64,000 bases of DNA, taken from Chionis minor (lineage: Eukaryota; Chordata; Aves; Charadriiformes; Chionididae). Positions within the stretch are counted from its first letter, which is position 1. Each line of letters opens with the position of its first letter. The translations under genes and the position numbers were made by a program. The stretch spans positions 324,392 to 388,391 of the forward strand of contig VZSF01000690.1 of the NCBI GenBank assembly GCA_013398295.1, read 5' to 3'. The notes beneath the pieces were generated by a model, which was not told the DNA's origin, ran no database searches, and worked only from the letters and a program-made list of their open reading frames with translations. Positions 11,801 through 22,800 of this stretch are shown piece by piece.

Positions 11801-14800
11801 GGGTAGGAACTAGAACAGAAGAACATCAAAAAGAACCACCAGAAATGCAAGAGGCAGTCTGCACAGCAGTCGGTCAGGTCCTCATGCCGTCACCCACCTA
11901 GCGTTGCCACCCGGACGTAGCGTCTCCTGGTGCTCATGGCAGCGATGGATGTCCAGGTGCCTGTCAGAGGGTCGTACCGCTCTGCGCTGCAGCAGGCAGG
12001 GACACAGGAACATAAGGTGTGACACTGGCAAAGCCCAGGTCAAAGCTCTTTGCCACAGACTCTCAAGGGCAGCTCCCAAGGAAGCTTGGGAACAGACAGG
12101 GAAAATGGAGGGAAGAACTGACAAAGGCTGAGTTCTCTTGTGGCAGAGGGCTACAAAATGGTTTTTCCCCTGAAGAAACATTGCCTGGGCCAAAGAAACT
12201 GGAAGACAAAGCTGGATTGCAAGACATCTACTCTGGGGCTGGTCTGTCTGCCAGGAGCAGGCTTTGTGGGCTCCCCAGGTGCCCAGCGCCAAGGACAGTG
12301 CATGCAAGAGCAGCGGAGGAGCCTGGAGCAAGGCAATCCCCTACCTGTTCAGGCATGAGGCCCCATCGTACCCCCCAGCAGCATAGAGAAGCCCGTGAAG
12401 CGCTGCTACACCCAGGCAGCTCCTCCTGGTGCCCATGGACACCTCAGGTTGCCAGGAATTGGTGACAGGATCATAGGACTCCACCGTGGCCAGATCAGAG
12501 GTCCCATCGTAGCTGTAGGGAGAAAAAGGGAGAACGGTGAGGGCTGGGAAGCCTGGTGTCGCAGGTGAGGCTCATTGCAGGTGAGGCTGTGGGTTGGTCC
12601 TACAGCTCTGGAGCTGACCAAGAGCCTTGGGTCGCTGTCACCACCCCTCCCCTCTCTTGACTTGACCATAGGAAGTTCCATTTAAACATGAGAAGGAACT
12701 TCTGGACTTTGAGGGTGGCAGAGCACTGGCACAGGCTGCCCGGAGAGGTGGTGGAGTCTCCCACTCTGGAGACATTCCCAACCCACCTGGACACACCATC
12801 CTGTGCGACCTGCTCTGGGTGACCCTGCTCTGGCAGGGGGGTTGGACCAGATGATCTCCAGAGGGCCCTTCCAACCCCGGGAATTCTGTGATCCCTGCCA
12901 GCTCCCTGTGCACGGCTCCGTGCCCTCCTTACCCGCCCACGGCATACAGCTTGTTCCCAATGGCAGCGACGCCCACTCTGGCCCTGCGAGTCGACATGGA
13001 GGCCACCATGTGCCACCGGTCCGTCCGCGTGTCATAGGCCTCGCAGTCCCCGTGGATGGCGAACAGGCTGCCCCCACCTGCGCGCGGGATGGCAAACAGA
13101 GCAAACAACAATCCGAAGGCTCCGGAAAAGGGGTCGGCACGTACATCAGCACGTGGCGGGGTCTTACCCACAGCAAAAAGGACCGTGCTGGCCCCCTCGC
13201 AGCGCCGCGGCCTCGTCCTGCTGTTGCTGAGGACCCCTCTCTGCTCCGGCATGAGGTGGTACTTGAGGGCTTCGATCAGCAGGTCCTTGCACTCCGAGTG
13301 ATGCCGCACCAGCAGCTCTGTGTCCACGTTGCTCATGAGGAAGTCCCGGCTCAGCAGGGGCAGCCGCACACACTTCATAAGCTGAGGGGAGAGGAGCTGC
13401 ATCCCATCGGCAGGGTGGGAAGGCTTCGTCCCGGCACATGCCCCTACATCTCCCCCGCAAACCCCGGGGACCCCGGCAAGGCTGACTCCACCTGGATGTT
13501 TGAGTGCAAACAACCAGCAAAGGTGGAGACAGAACTTCTCTAGCCCCAACGCCTGGGGTAGGTGGAAAACCAGGGGAAACCCTCAGACAGAGCCTTCCTC
13601 ATCCTGCCCCAGCCTTCAGGAAGACATCTAGGGATGCTTCCCCCGAGGACACCGTAGGGATGCGTCCTCCCACCCGCCTGGAAGCGTGAGAGCAAGGAGA
13701 TGACAAGAAGCCAGAGCTGCTGGAGGAACGGACAGCCTCTACTGCAGTGCGAGGCTGCACCCATGAGAGGGTGCCCACACCGTGCCAAGCACTGGCAGCC
13801 CCGGGAAAGGGCTTATCTATGTCTTCTCCGGTTGCGCCTTTGGCAGGCAGGAGGCTTGCAGATCCATGCTCCGAGGCGCAGATGCGGAGAGACAAAAGCA
13901 CGAGTTAAAAGAAGCCCCCGCTCAAATTTTGCTGGAGGATGCACGTGAAAGCGCAGGAAGTCTGCAGGCAGGGCTGACCTCTCCTGCTGCCCACATCCTC
14001 CCCAGAGCCCGGCGTGCCCACGCTGCCAGGGCTCAGACAGGGCATTCCCCCCGGTTACGTCAACAGTTTGGACTTCACTCTGGGAGACCGAACTCTCCCA
14101 GCAACACCCTCATCTACTGCTGGACTGGAAGTGGTATGGCAGTGGTATGCTGTCCCTGCCCTCTGGCCAACCTGCAGCTTCCTTCAGCCGGGTATCCACC
14201 CAGCCCAGGCACTCGGAGCTGGCGGGGAGAACCAGGCCACCTTCCCAGCAGACTCACCCTGGGGACGTGCTGTCTTCTGCTGTCCACATCGTGTTTGACC
14301 CAGCTGAGCACAGCCCGGTACACCTCCTCCTCGGATGGCACGTTGAGGCTGTCACTAGAAATGAGGTCCAGCACCTGCAGAGCGGGGTGGAAAGGACAAG
14401 TGTCAGTGTGGATGGTTTGGGAAGAAAGGACACAGTCACACCGCCACGCAGCTGGCCCAGCGGAACAGCACCGGCAGAGGGAGAACCCCTGCCTCCTGCC
14501 GATGCTGGCGGTTGAGGGGTGTGAAGCTGCTGTCTCTCACTGGATGCAGAGAGATCCAAAGGGTCCTCCAAACCAGGCAGATGGAGCTGTGCCTCTCCTC
14601 TCCTCGCAGCGCTGGTTTGGAGACAGCTCTGCCCTCCGTCATCCTCCTTGGCTCCTTCCCCCCCTTCTGTGTCTGAAGCTGCTGCGATGCCTGACACTTC
14701 CAATCAACATCAGGGAGGTCAGGCAGACGACTCCGCTTGCGCTCATCCCTTCAATATTTCATGGGGCAGAGCCAGGTGCCCTCGTTATTCCCAGCACACT

Positions 14801-16814
14801 CACTTCACTTGCCAAGGACAACAGAGCTGGAGCAAGTGGAGATACATGCCCTCCCCCTGCTGCCACACACCCCACTGCCCCGAGAACGGGTGAAGGGAGG
14901 TGTCTGTATGCTGGTGACGGACCATATGGGGTCGGGAGATGCGGAGTGAGGACTGGCACCCTGTGGGCAGGGATGAGCCAGGGGCCATCCTGGCACCGTA
15001 TGAAGGAGCCACAGGAAACATTAGCTGAGCTCTGAATTAAACATCACAGCTACGTCACCAGGGCAGCCAGGACTTACTCCTTGGCCTGTGCCCCTAGAAA
15101 GGGCAGTACGCTCGGAGCTCACATGGCTACCACCAGCAGCAGCAATTATCCTCCGTGATACCTTCCCATCCCTGTTTCACATGGGATTAAGCTCGCGCTC
15201 TGACAGCACTCTTCCCATGGATTGTCTATCCATTGACCGGAGGACCACGGCACAGAATCTGGGCACATTCCCCTGCCATAACCCTGTCCCCTCGGTGTGG
15301 GTTCCTTGGACTCCTGATAGGCACACTGTGCCTTCCCCTAGGACAGAGCACGGAAAAGCCTTGCCACACCCAGACCTGCAGATTCCCATCAGGACCTCAC
15401 CTGTTTAAGAGGCAGCAACATGAACTCCTCTGTCTTGGACACCTCCACGAAGTGTTGGAGGACATACTTGTGCGCAGACTTGAGGAGGTCGCTGCAGGAG
15501 TGCGTGTCAGCAAAACCCCGGATCCCCAGGCAGTTGGAGGGGTCGAGCTGGCTGAGGAGGAACTTGCAGCAAGCATCCCGCACACCATTGAGCTGAAGCA
15601 GGCTGGCAGCAGGAAGAAGTGTCTGGCAGTGGAAAAGAATGGGGGAAAAGAGAGTTTCCAGGGCAAGGAAACTATTTTCACCCTTGTCTCACTGCAAGTC
15701 AATAACAGAACAGGCTTACTGAGTGCCTTCAGGCACACAGGTGCATAGAGGACACAGCATTCTTTCTTTCCAACAGGACTAAGCTGAAGAAGAGCTAAGA
15801 AGGACACCCGTAACTCCCCACATAGCCAGGAAATGGCAGGAGAATGGCTAGACCTGGCCATTGCATAGTGCCTTGAGGAGCCATTCCCAGCCACAGGAAC
15901 CACCACATGTCTGGGCGCAGGGGAGCAGATGAACGCCCTGACCACCGCCAGATGCAGGTGCCATCACAGAACAGGAGCAGGAGAGAAGAGCCCCCAGGAG
16001 GCAAGTCTCATACAGAATGGCTTTGTGGAGAAGAGAGATTTGGGGGGAAGCTCCTACCTGCACATTCCCCTCGCCCACCACAATCTCAGCCGTGTAAGCG
16101 TACTGCACCAGCTGCTCCAGCGCCTGGGGGTCAATGTCGTGCAGAGTCACGTGGGTCTGGCGGCTCTCACTCATCTCATCTGGGGCAACACAGATACTAG
16201 ACATGAACAACTTCCCACAGCAGGATTGTTTCCCTGCAGGAAGACGACCGTGCACGGACCAAGCCATATCCGCCTCCACTGCCCGGCATCGCAGCCCAGG
16301 AAGGTCTCCTGCTCACCTCTTAGCAAGGAGAAGGAGCAGTATACTCTAGGGAATGGGCTCCAAGTCTGTAGGATGGGCATCAAGATACCTGTGCAGGGTG
16401 TTATGGGCACAGGGCTTCACGGAAGGGAGCCAAATGAGGAACATCACTGCGCTTGCTCACAGACATGATATACAGGCAACACGTTTCCACAGGAGAGGGC
16501 AGTGAGAATAGGGAGCAGGGCAGAAAGGGAAGGGGGTTGCAGGGAGGAGAAGGTTTGAAGAACAGGGAGACCCTGGCCATGGGGAAGAGAGGACGCTACT
16601 TGCTTGTGAACATGGCGTGGAAGTACGGGCTGCAGGACGCCAGCACCACCTTGTGGGCCTTGATCTCCTTGGTGCCCACATGGAGCACAATGTCGCAGAG
16701 CAGCCCACGCTGTCGCATGCGGTTCATGCACACGAAGGCATCGTGATAGTGCCGCTTGGAGTTGTGGGAGATGCTGTGGCCATCGCGGTTGAGGAGTTGC
16801 ACGCCGCCTTCCAT
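8635..16814 (-). CDS. KLHL17: KLHL17 (actinfilin), BTB-BACK-Kelch adaptor, 11 coding exons
   Basis: Substrate adaptor of a CUL3 RING ubiquitin ligase. Mammalian actinfilin binds F-actin, is neuronal and postsynaptic, and targets the kainate receptor subunit GluK2. Coding exons on the minus strand: 16814-16604, 16179-16058, 15622-15401, 14374-14258, 13381-13168, 13077-12933, 12512-12345, 11986-11898, 10793-10720, 9721-9540, 8863-8635. Joined they give 1773 nt, or 590 residues and TGA, with every junction phase matching. From M1 (MEGGVQLL), BTB is at about residues 30-137, BACK at about 143-245 and six Kelch repeats at about 290-585 (GG doublets, YDP or YNP, and W). The tail ends in STSL. Human KLHL17 from the equivalent Met has the same length by my recollection. 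Mammals carry about 50 extra N-terminal residues; here exon 2 starts CC-ATG just after a splice acceptor. Intron 2 appears to be GC-AG. No frameshift or stop is seen, so the gene looks functional. Confidence 0.97.
9540..9721 (-). CDS. KLHL17: KLHL17 exon 11: Kelch repeats 4-5
   Basis: The acceptor is TCTTCCCAG and the donor CGTAG|GTAAGG, phase 2 out. It encodes [38 protein letters not shown] and MNIR. Confidence 0.96.
10720..10793 (-). CDS. KLHL17: KLHL17 exon 10: Kelch repeat 4, first part
   Basis: A 74-nt exon with acceptor TCTTTGCAG and donor CCCCAG|GTAAAT. It encodes [20 protein letters not shown] and KYEPQ. Phases fit the flanking exons. Confidence 0.95.
11898..11986 (-). CDS. KLHL17: KLHL17 exon 9: Kelch repeat 3
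   Basis: The acceptor is CTGCTGCAG. It encodes [13 protein letters not shown] and [13 protein letters not shown], with phase 2 in and phase 1 out (CTAG|GTGGGT). Confidence 0.95.
12345..12512 (-). CDS. KLHL17: KLHL17 exon 8: Kelch repeat 2 and start of 3
   Basis: The acceptor is CCCTACAG and the donor AACAG|GTAGGG. It encodes [31 protein letters not shown] and [10 protein letters not shown], with the GG, YDP, W and RR pattern of Kelch blades. Confidence 0.96.
12671..12892 (+). repeat. CR1 LINE 3'-end fragment in KLHL17 intron 7
   Basis: The sequence follows the CR1 3' end: a start like GGAAGTTCCATTTAAACATG, then AGAGGTGGTGGAGTCTCC, GGGTTGGACCAGATGATCTC, CCCTTCCAACCCC and ATTCTGTGAT. Only one copy of the terminal octamer type is left. 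It lies opposite to KLHL17 and fills about half of the 420-bp intron. Confidence 0.93.
12933..13077 (-). CDS. KLHL17: KLHL17 exon 7: Kelch repeat 1
   Basis: The acceptor is CGCGCGCAG. It completes [16 protein letters not shown], then [18 protein letters not shown] and LYAVGG, and ends in phase 2 at GGCGG|GTAAGG. Intron 6 is only 90 bp. The next intron carries a CR1 element about 40 bp from this donor. Confidence 0.96.
13168..13381 (-). CDS. KLHL17: KLHL17 exon 6: end of BACK and linker to Kelch
   Basis: The acceptor is CCCCTCAG, with phase 0 in and phase 1 out (GTGG|GTAAGA). It encodes [33 protein letters not shown], the RTRPRRCEG linker and the first Kelch strand, VLFAVG. Confidence 0.96.
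14258..14374 (-). CDS. KLHL17: KLHL17 exon 5: BACK domain
   Basis: 39 whole codons. The acceptor is CTCTGCAG and the donor AGG|GTGAGT. It contains [20 protein letters not shown] and [13 protein letters not shown], the conserved BACK helices. A 417-codon frame on the opposite strand across this exon is a chance antisense frame. Confidence 0.96.
15401..15622 (-). CDS. KLHL17: KLHL17 exon 4: end of BTB, 3-box and start of BACK
   Basis: 74 whole codons between CTGCCAG and CAG|GTGAGG. It starts [19 protein letters not shown], the BTB C-terminal helices that join the 3-box and contact CUL3 in this family. It continues [14 protein letters not shown] and [10 protein letters not shown] of the BACK domain. 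Confidence 0.96.
16058..16179 (-). CDS. KLHL17: KLHL17 exon 3: middle of BTB
   Basis: The acceptor is TTGCCCCAG. The first two bases complete an Asn codon begun in exon 2, giving FTNEMSES as in mammals. It encodes [19 protein letters not shown] and the GEGNVQ strand of the BTB fold, and ends in phase 0 at CAG|GTAGGA. Confidence 0.96.
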
Positions 16815-16816
16815 GG
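16604..16816 (-). CDS. KLHL17: KLHL17 exon 2: start codon and BTB N-terminal half
   Basis: The acceptor CCTGCAG is followed by CC and the ATG at 16814-16812. It encodes residues 1-70 plus one base, including [18 protein letters not shown] and [17 protein letters not shown] of the BTB fold. The only donor that keeps the frame is GCAAGT after base 16604, a GC-type splice site. A nearby GT (16600-16599) would shift the frame to a stop. Confidence 0.95.
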
Positions 16817-19800
16817 CTGCAGGTGGTAGATGGTGGGATTTCCCTTCTCACCAGCGCTGACACGGGGGAAAACCAAAGCATTACTCAGGCGGGAATAGCT
16901 CCAGTCCCAGCCAATTCCCATGGCCCCCAAGTATGCCGGCCACTGCTCAAAGACCCGGTGCAAGAACAGCCCCTGCCAGGGAAACATCATCCTGCTCATA
17001 AACCAGTGCTGGAGGAGACAGTCTCTGGAACAACACAAGTAATCTAAAGCAATCTGAAGGCTCTGTTCTATGACACTCGCTGCTCGCCAGCTGTGTTCAT
17101 CTTTGGATCGATATCCTCCTCACCTGCCTTCAGAAGGGTACTGCTCTACAACAAATGCGCTCACACTGTTTCTCCTTGAAGGTGCACCATCTCCAAATCA
17201 GCCTAACAAGGTGCATTTCCCTGTAATATCAACAGAAGCATTGATCTTCGGAGTCTCACCAGGGCATGCCAGTCCCGCATTGATCAAACACAGCTTAAAC
17301 AGACCGCTAGAGACGGCAAACATGACAACCCTGATTAGCCTAAACAAAAAATAACCAGGGAATCCCATAGCCTAAAAGGCGAGAGTGATACTATGGGCCA
17401 AAGCTCTTCAAGTGGTGGCTGCTCCCTTCCAGCTTCCCGAAGATGCTAGGAGATTTGTAATGCACACACCTGCCTCCAAAAGTTAAGCTCAGAGAGCTGC
17501 TGTCATTCCCATGTCCACGCAATTCATCAGGATAAGGCAACTAACCTAGCGGGAAGTTTGGGCAAAGCACAGCTCCTAGATCCCCCTGGAAGCAGCTCCA
17601 GCCAAGACCCTGGCTGCCCTTCCAAGAGGTAACTTTGAACTTCAGGTCGTTGTGGCTTGACGAGGCTGACAGGAGGGACAGACAGCAAAAAACCAGAGAT
17701 GCTGATGGGGCGGCTGGGACCCGATGTAGAACTCCGTCTGCACGTACACGTACATGCCACGCAGCCTGGGACAGCCCAGGCAAGGAGCAGGAGTATAAAC
17801 TTGATCACCCTGTAGAAAATAAAAAATGCCTAATCAAGGAATAAAGGCATTTATTTGTGCAAAGATGTTTTCTCTTTCCACGTTCTCTGCATCTAGGCTG
17901 CTCGCGGTGTTCCGAAAGGCGTTCGCCTGTCTCCCTGCCAGCAGCACCCGAAGGAAAGGTGGGGGAGTGAAGAGAGAATGACTGAGCAGCAGGAGGAAGA
18001 AGGGGGAGGGAGCAGGAGAAAAAGGCAGCTTGAAGGAAGAAAAAAAAAAAAAAAAAAACCAAAAAAAAAACCCGTGTGCTGCACTCGTGCGCCTGCCCCC
18101 GCATCCCTGCGGCGAGAGAATCCCCTCAGCCTCTGTGCTCCTCACAACACCTACACAGCGCCAGCCATGCCGAGCCTAAAAATAGAAACCCACCATGCTG
18201 TGCCTGCTCAGCCACGAATGCAGCCATCTATTCCTTTTTAAATAGCAATTGTACCGTGTACTAGAGTCTGGGGGAGGAAAAAAAGATGAATAAACATCTT
18301 TCCTGAGCAGGAGAAAAGCCTGCAATGCCCTCTTCTATTTGCATCATCCTGCGTGGTACGAGATTCCTCATCTCGCTGTCAGCAGGGAAGACTCACGGGC
18401 ACACAGCAAAGGCAACGCCTGTTGATGCTTTCCAGCAATGAGAGTAGGATGCTGTTGTGCCCTCGACAGGGGAGAAGAGCCCACGAGTTAACTGGCCTTC
18501 TCCTCCCACACCCCTCAGCTGAGCTTTTTGGAAGCTGCAACATCCCTACCACCCGCCCTGGGATGCTCTTGGATGAGAGGTGCCCGCACAAAGGCTATTT
18601 ATAACTATTAGCATCTCTACCTGTGTTCAAGAGCTCCTTTCCCAGACTCAGTTTAGTGGCAGAGAGTGGATGGTGCTTTCTCGCCTTTATTCCCTTCCTT
18701 GCTGCAAGCCCAAGGGTCTTCCTGACCTGCTTGAGCTGGTTTATCTTTTTCATACCCTGCTGAGCATACTTCTCCCCATCAGCATTTAAGTAATGCCCCA
18801 GATCTAAGTGAGAGCACCCGCCTCACCCCTCCTGGGCGCTGGTAGCAAGGGATGGGAGCTCCCGGCTCCATGGCAGTGGGAGGACCCAGGAGGGACAACG
18901 CAGGACGGAGGAGCAGGGAGAAGACAGGACTGCTTCTCCTTGTGCTCTCGGAGACTGGCGATGAAAGGTTTGCCACCCCGGCCAGGCAGGGGGTAGCACA
19001 CAACTCTGCTCCAGGGGTCGGGGGAGAGACACAGAGGGCACAACAGTGAAGGTCGCTGTAGCTGATGCATCGGCATCACGGTAATCAGACGCATTCCCAA
19101 AGAGGGTCAGAAGCACTGGGCTCTCTTCCCAGCCCTGCCACTGAGTCATTGCACAACTCTGGGCAAGTACAAATGCACAGAGTGACAAGGGTGACATTAT
19201 CTTTCCTTGCGACAATTCCCATGGCCAAGAGGTAGAGACCAGCCATTGCTCACTCCCCTGCCCACCCACACCCGCCCGCTGCCACCAGCCAGGGCTGGTG
19301 TGCCATCACACAGCTCCGAGGAGCTCGGCTGGAACACCACCGGTGCCCTCCTCGCCCACGCCGCTCTGCAGCACCCTGAGCTACACCACCACCGTGTCAC
19401 TCGGTCTCCGACGTGACCCAGCAGGGAGCAGGGCCAGAGGGGGACACCGTCCCAAGCCACCGCACTGCCACTGGGCTCCCAAGAGCATCCCCACGGGACA
19501 GCCCACAGCTGACCTGGCCCACAGGCAGCCTGAACCAGCTCTGCATGATGGTTTTTCGCTACAGCCACAGCAATCCCTTCCCTGAAAAGCAGCTCACCCA
19601 CCCACCAGCCACCTTGGGAAAAGGTCCCCCCTCTGCAGTGCAGGGAGCGCTGGCATGGGTCTGGCTAAAGGCTTGCGGTGGGTATGGCCCCTTCAGTCCC
19701 ACTTCCCAGTGTTCCCTCTGCTCTGCAGCAACTTCCTCCCATCAGAGCTCTTTTGCTTTAACGGGTCAGTATATAATCAGTGGGGAAAAAAGGGAAAGGA

Positions 19801-22800
19801 CATCCCACTGCTGCTTATGCTGCTCCCTGTGCCTGAACTCTCAGCCTCACTGGCAGCACTAAATATTCCTTATTTCCTTGTAAAACTTCATTCCCAGGAA
19901 ACGAAGGTCTATGAGCGGTGCAAAGATATAATTAACGGGGAACAGCGCCTGGACCACAAGAGACAGTGAAGCAGTGTCCAGAGCTCCAGCGGGGGGAAGT
20001 AAATACAAGCCCACTTTTGTGGAGGATGCAGCAGCGTGAATGCACATGTTACGCATCAGCTATAACGGATGCGGTGGCTGACTTGTAATAACTCTTAGGT
20101 TATGACAAAAAAAAAGAAGGCGTTTGTTTGGCTCCTATGCGACAGAGCGTGGCCATGCATAACAGCTCTGTTAATTAATGCAAATGATCCCTGCCCAAAG
20201 GGAGGTCTGTTCTCTTTGCACAAAAAAACCATATTTTGCCGAGAGTGAAAAGAAGCGTGCTGAGCAATAAACAGGGAACAGAGTATCCTCCAGGGAAAAG
20301 TTCAGAGCCTGCCCTTTCCCCAGGAAGGCCCTGGAGAATGGCTTTTTGTTGACAGCCTGGATGGTGTCCGCCAGGCTAGCGAGGAGACCGCAAAGACACA
20401 TCCTGTACAGCTGGTCAGACGCTGGGGACATCCCCTACTCTAAGGCACGACATGCCCTACGGCCGGACATACAGTCACACTTAAATCCATCGCTTCCACG
20501 TGTGCCCTTACCCTGTTCTGATATCCCAGTACCCCTTTTCTGGTAAATCAGCTACAAAGCCCTGTTTTGTGCGCAGCACTGCATCTCCCACACAAGCGCT
20601 GCCATTAGACCTTCAGGATAAGACATGAAGTCCTCGCTGGCACTCACCTCTACCCCAGTGTCACGGCACTAGCAGAGCAGAGGACAAGCGAGGTCAATAA
20701 GGTGGCACCACGTTGCCCTTTCAGGGCAGTGGTTTCCCCCCATTCCTTGGTGTTGGGGATCCATCTCCCAGGCACAAAGTCCTTTTTTTGCCTGCAGACC
20801 TCCCCTGGTGCTGTCCCCCGGCAGGAGGGGGCTGCTGGCAGCGCTGCTCTGTTGTGCCCAGCAGCTTCAGATCCCCATTCCGAGCGATGGAGCCAAAGGA
20901 GAACCCTCTGCAACAGCACAGCAAAACTCATCCTAGGGCTGAGCAACAGCATGGAAACCCCTGGAACAGAAGGAGCTTGACGACGGAGTCACGGGCAGGA
21001 ATCGCTGCTTCCCAGCACATCTCCCCTAGACCAGAAATCAGAATTCTTATTTTTAACCCCTCTGAGAGGAGTCACAGCCCATTTGCCAGCAGGCAGCCTC
21101 CTGCAATTCAGCACTCCCCAAGAACTGAAACGCTCAGTACACGTTAAAGCTCAGGGCAGGACTACACCAGGCAGCCGCAGGGGCACCGGCGAGCCCAGCT
21201 CTGCGGGTGCGCACACAGGCACACGCCGTTCCTTTCCTCCTGGAAGCAGGGCTGGGAAGAAGATGTGCTCCTGTGTTCCTGCAGACGCTTCCCTCCCCTC
21301 AACAGTCAAGGGACACAAACGGCTGAGCCAGCGGTAACAATAGCGGCTGTAAATCCGCGCAAACAGCTCGTACCAGCACCCAGAGATGCAGCTCAGCACG
21401 CTGCAGGCCTGCATATTTTCACCTTCCTTAATGCCTCGTGGAAGCCCCGTTAATTCGGCTGAGCTAACCCTTTTGCTGACCCCCGTCCACGGCTCTGAAG
21501 CCCACGTCTAAAGAGAAGCTTTTAACTACCAGGTGGTAATTTTGCACCAGTAATCCTCCGGCAGTAGGCATGTCGAAGACACCAGGGCTGTTTTCACAAG
21601 CTACAGCAGATACGCACTGCCTGCCCTTGCTCCTCAAACTTGGATATCCCAAATTCTTGCTTCTTTCAGAGGGCCTGGCACTGCCCTTTACAAAATATAT
21701 TGCATTCCTACCTTTCCTGCTCCCTTCCCCACAACAAACACCACCAAAGAAGGATGACAATCATCCGGCTCTATACGCCCAGGACTCGGATGCGAAGCAG
21801 GCACTAAATCTAGGCAATTGCCCCCAGCAGGACCTGTCCCATTAGTGTCACTGATATGCACAGGAAACTCTACCCCCCTCAATACAACACTTTGGGGTTC
21901 AGTCCCTTCTCAGCCTCTGTAACACGTTACCTGCATCCAGGGAATTTGGACACTGACAGCATGCAGCAGCTCACATTCAGTCCTTTTAATATAAGGTCAA
22001 TTGTGCGTCCAACCTAGGAGAGCCAGCAATTGGGAGGAAGCAGAAGGACCTAAGAGTTCAGGACCAGCAAGTGAACCAGCAGCTCCGAACTGCAGGTCCA
22101 GACATCCCCACTGTGACGGTGGATTTACAGCTGCACCTATGCAGAGGTCAGGGCTGCAAACATTGATGGAAATGTGATTGAACGTGGCAAGGGGAGCTGT
22201 CATTCCTGGCACCGGCTCTGCCTTCAGAGGTGGCAGGAGGGACAGCAGAATGAGGAAACTGGCAGTTTCAGACAGCCAGATTGAGGACTCGGACACCTTG
22301 CACCCCTCTGCCAGCTCCCGACAGACACAGCGGAGGACATGAGCACGCCAAGAGCACACACACACACAGCTGGGGTGAGCTGCAAGGAGAGGGTAGGAGC
22401 ACGCACCTCAGCCCCAGACACTTCTCTCCATCTCCTCTCTCTCCTGCTCCCGCTGCCGGCGCTGCCCTGCCCAGACGTCTGCCTTCTATTCCCCAAGCCC
22501 CCCTGCTACAGATGGGAGGGCGAAGCGCCCACCGCTCCTGCCGATCGGTGGAATTAATCTGCTCGGAGCTCGCCTCAAGGCAGCACGGGGCACCGCAGAC
22601 AGCGCTGAGTCTGCAGGACTGAGAATCCCCAGCTCTCTGTAGGGTTTGGGTTTGTTTTTTTTTTTTTTTTAAATGAATTAGGCATAACTGACACGCACTG
22701 AATCCTCCTGTCTAGACATCTGCAGAGAAGTGACAAGCTGCCAGAGAGGATGTGGAGCCTCGGCAAGGGGGTGGGGAGGACGGGGGAAAACAGCACACAG

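Larger units (their letters stand above)
8864..16603 (-). other. KLHL17: KLHL17 introns 2-11
   Basis: Ten introns of 90 to 1104 bp: 8864-9539, 9722-10719, 10794-11897, 11987-12344, 12513-12932, 13078-13167, 13382-14257, 14375-15400, 15623-16057 and 16180-16603. Nine are GT-AG and 16180-16603 is GC-AG. Only intron 7 (12513-12932) holds a recognisable repeat, a CR1 3' end. I saw no RNA genes or further coding exons. Confidence 0.85.

Noticed and set aside
13782..15035. 417-codon plus-strand open frame
   Set aside because: It starts at GTG, has no family signature and lies antisense across KLHL17 exon 5, which is conserved in the other direction.
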